Assembly: GCA_021784975.1 (NCBI GenBank)
Contig: JAJYGU010000359.1
Span: 1 to 5,258, forward strand
DNA: 5,258 bases
Direction: 5' to 3'
Origin: Planctomycetota bacterium
Lineage (GTDB): Bacteria > Planctomycetota > Planctomycetia > Pirellulales > Thermoguttaceae
Positions 5,018 to 5,258 of this stretch are shown here, one piece after another. Both the position numbers and the translations under genes were made by a program. The number at the start of each line of letters is the position of its first letter. Position 1 is the first letter of the stretch. Under the pieces are notes generated by a model. It worked only from the letters and a program-made list of their open reading frames with translations. It ran no database searches and had not been told where the DNA came from.

Positions 5018-5258
5018 TCAATCTTGAATCATTGTCTGCAGGTTAAGCGGTTGCGCGAGTACCCGTACTCCCGTGGGCGTGGTCCCCGTCTCAAAGACCC
5101 TGTTCCAGAAGTCGGGATTGTGCTTGGACCCAAACACGGTGTCACTCAGACCTTTATCAATCCAGCACGGTAGCGCCGCCAGCTTAGTCAAGAAAGTCTT
5201 AGGAAGCCCGCAGAAAATGATCTACCGCAGCCTGGCTGGTTTTGGTAGAAGGCGTCTT
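5018..5258 (-). pseudogene. 3' end of an unidentified gene with an apparent one-base frameshift, 5' end outside window
   Basis: A minus-strand frame ending at TGA 5020-5018 is open back to 5221 (67 codons), with an ordinary coding look. It reads IIFCGLPKTFLTKLAALPCW, then IDKGLSDTVFGSKHNPDFWN, RVFETGTTPTGVRVLAQP and LNLQTMIQD. It has no plausible start and is blocked by TAG at 5224-5222. In another frame the upstream bases read DAFYQNQPGCGR up to 5221, which would join smoothly (PGCGR-IIFCGLP) if one base were restored near 5221. The gene therefore is either a frameshifted pseudogene or carries a sequencing error. No slippery heptamer for programmed frameshifting is evident at the junction. 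I do not recognise the family. It lies 22 bp upstream of the Mrr_N-like gene and is probably co-transcribed with it. Confidence 0.5.

Overview
The window is GC-rich and every gene I can support lies on the minus strand, so transcription runs right to left. The protein repertoire suggests a planctomycete, probably of the Pirellulales. It has a PKLHNAAWPG-type TIM-barrel sugar isomerase, a large cupin resembling class I mannose-6-phosphate isomerase, a Uma2/DUF820 nuclease-fold protein, and several small toxin-antitoxin cassettes. This taxonomic guess is an inference from protein style; there is no rRNA or other marker.

Layout in transcription order. 5258-5018: 3' end of an unrecognised gene that enters from the right edge and appears to carry a one-base frameshift. 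4995-4453: a protein with a helical N-terminus and an Mrr_N-like winged helix. 4452-4152: about 300 bp without a gene, holding repeat copy B and several inverted repeats. 4151-3927 and 3930-3634: a PF09720-type antitoxin and a RelE/ParE toxin with a 4-nt overlap. 3633-3459: leader holding repeat copy A and a promoter-like pair of boxes. 3458-2208: the cupin. 2137-1376 (alternative start 2227): a Uma2 protein with an internal tandem duplication. 1304-1172: a small ORF that looks frameshifted. 1169-867 and 880-521: an MntA/HepT (MNT/HEPN) module. 521-1: a sugar phosphate isomerase/epimerase that leaves the window at the left edge.

Two presumably metabolic sugar-isomerase genes are thus interleaved with two toxin-antitoxin modules, a Uma2 nuclease-fold gene and a winged-helix gene. 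The HepT stop codon overlaps the GTG start of the isomerase by one base, so the module is physically coupled to a housekeeping-type gene. The most unusual non-coding signal is a 58-bp dispersed repeat (about 81% identical, ungapped). Its two same-orientation copies lie either side of the ParE module, and each carries -35/-10-like boxes spaced 17 bp apart and pointing in the direction of transcription. No RNA genes, CRISPR array or recognisable IS element were seen.
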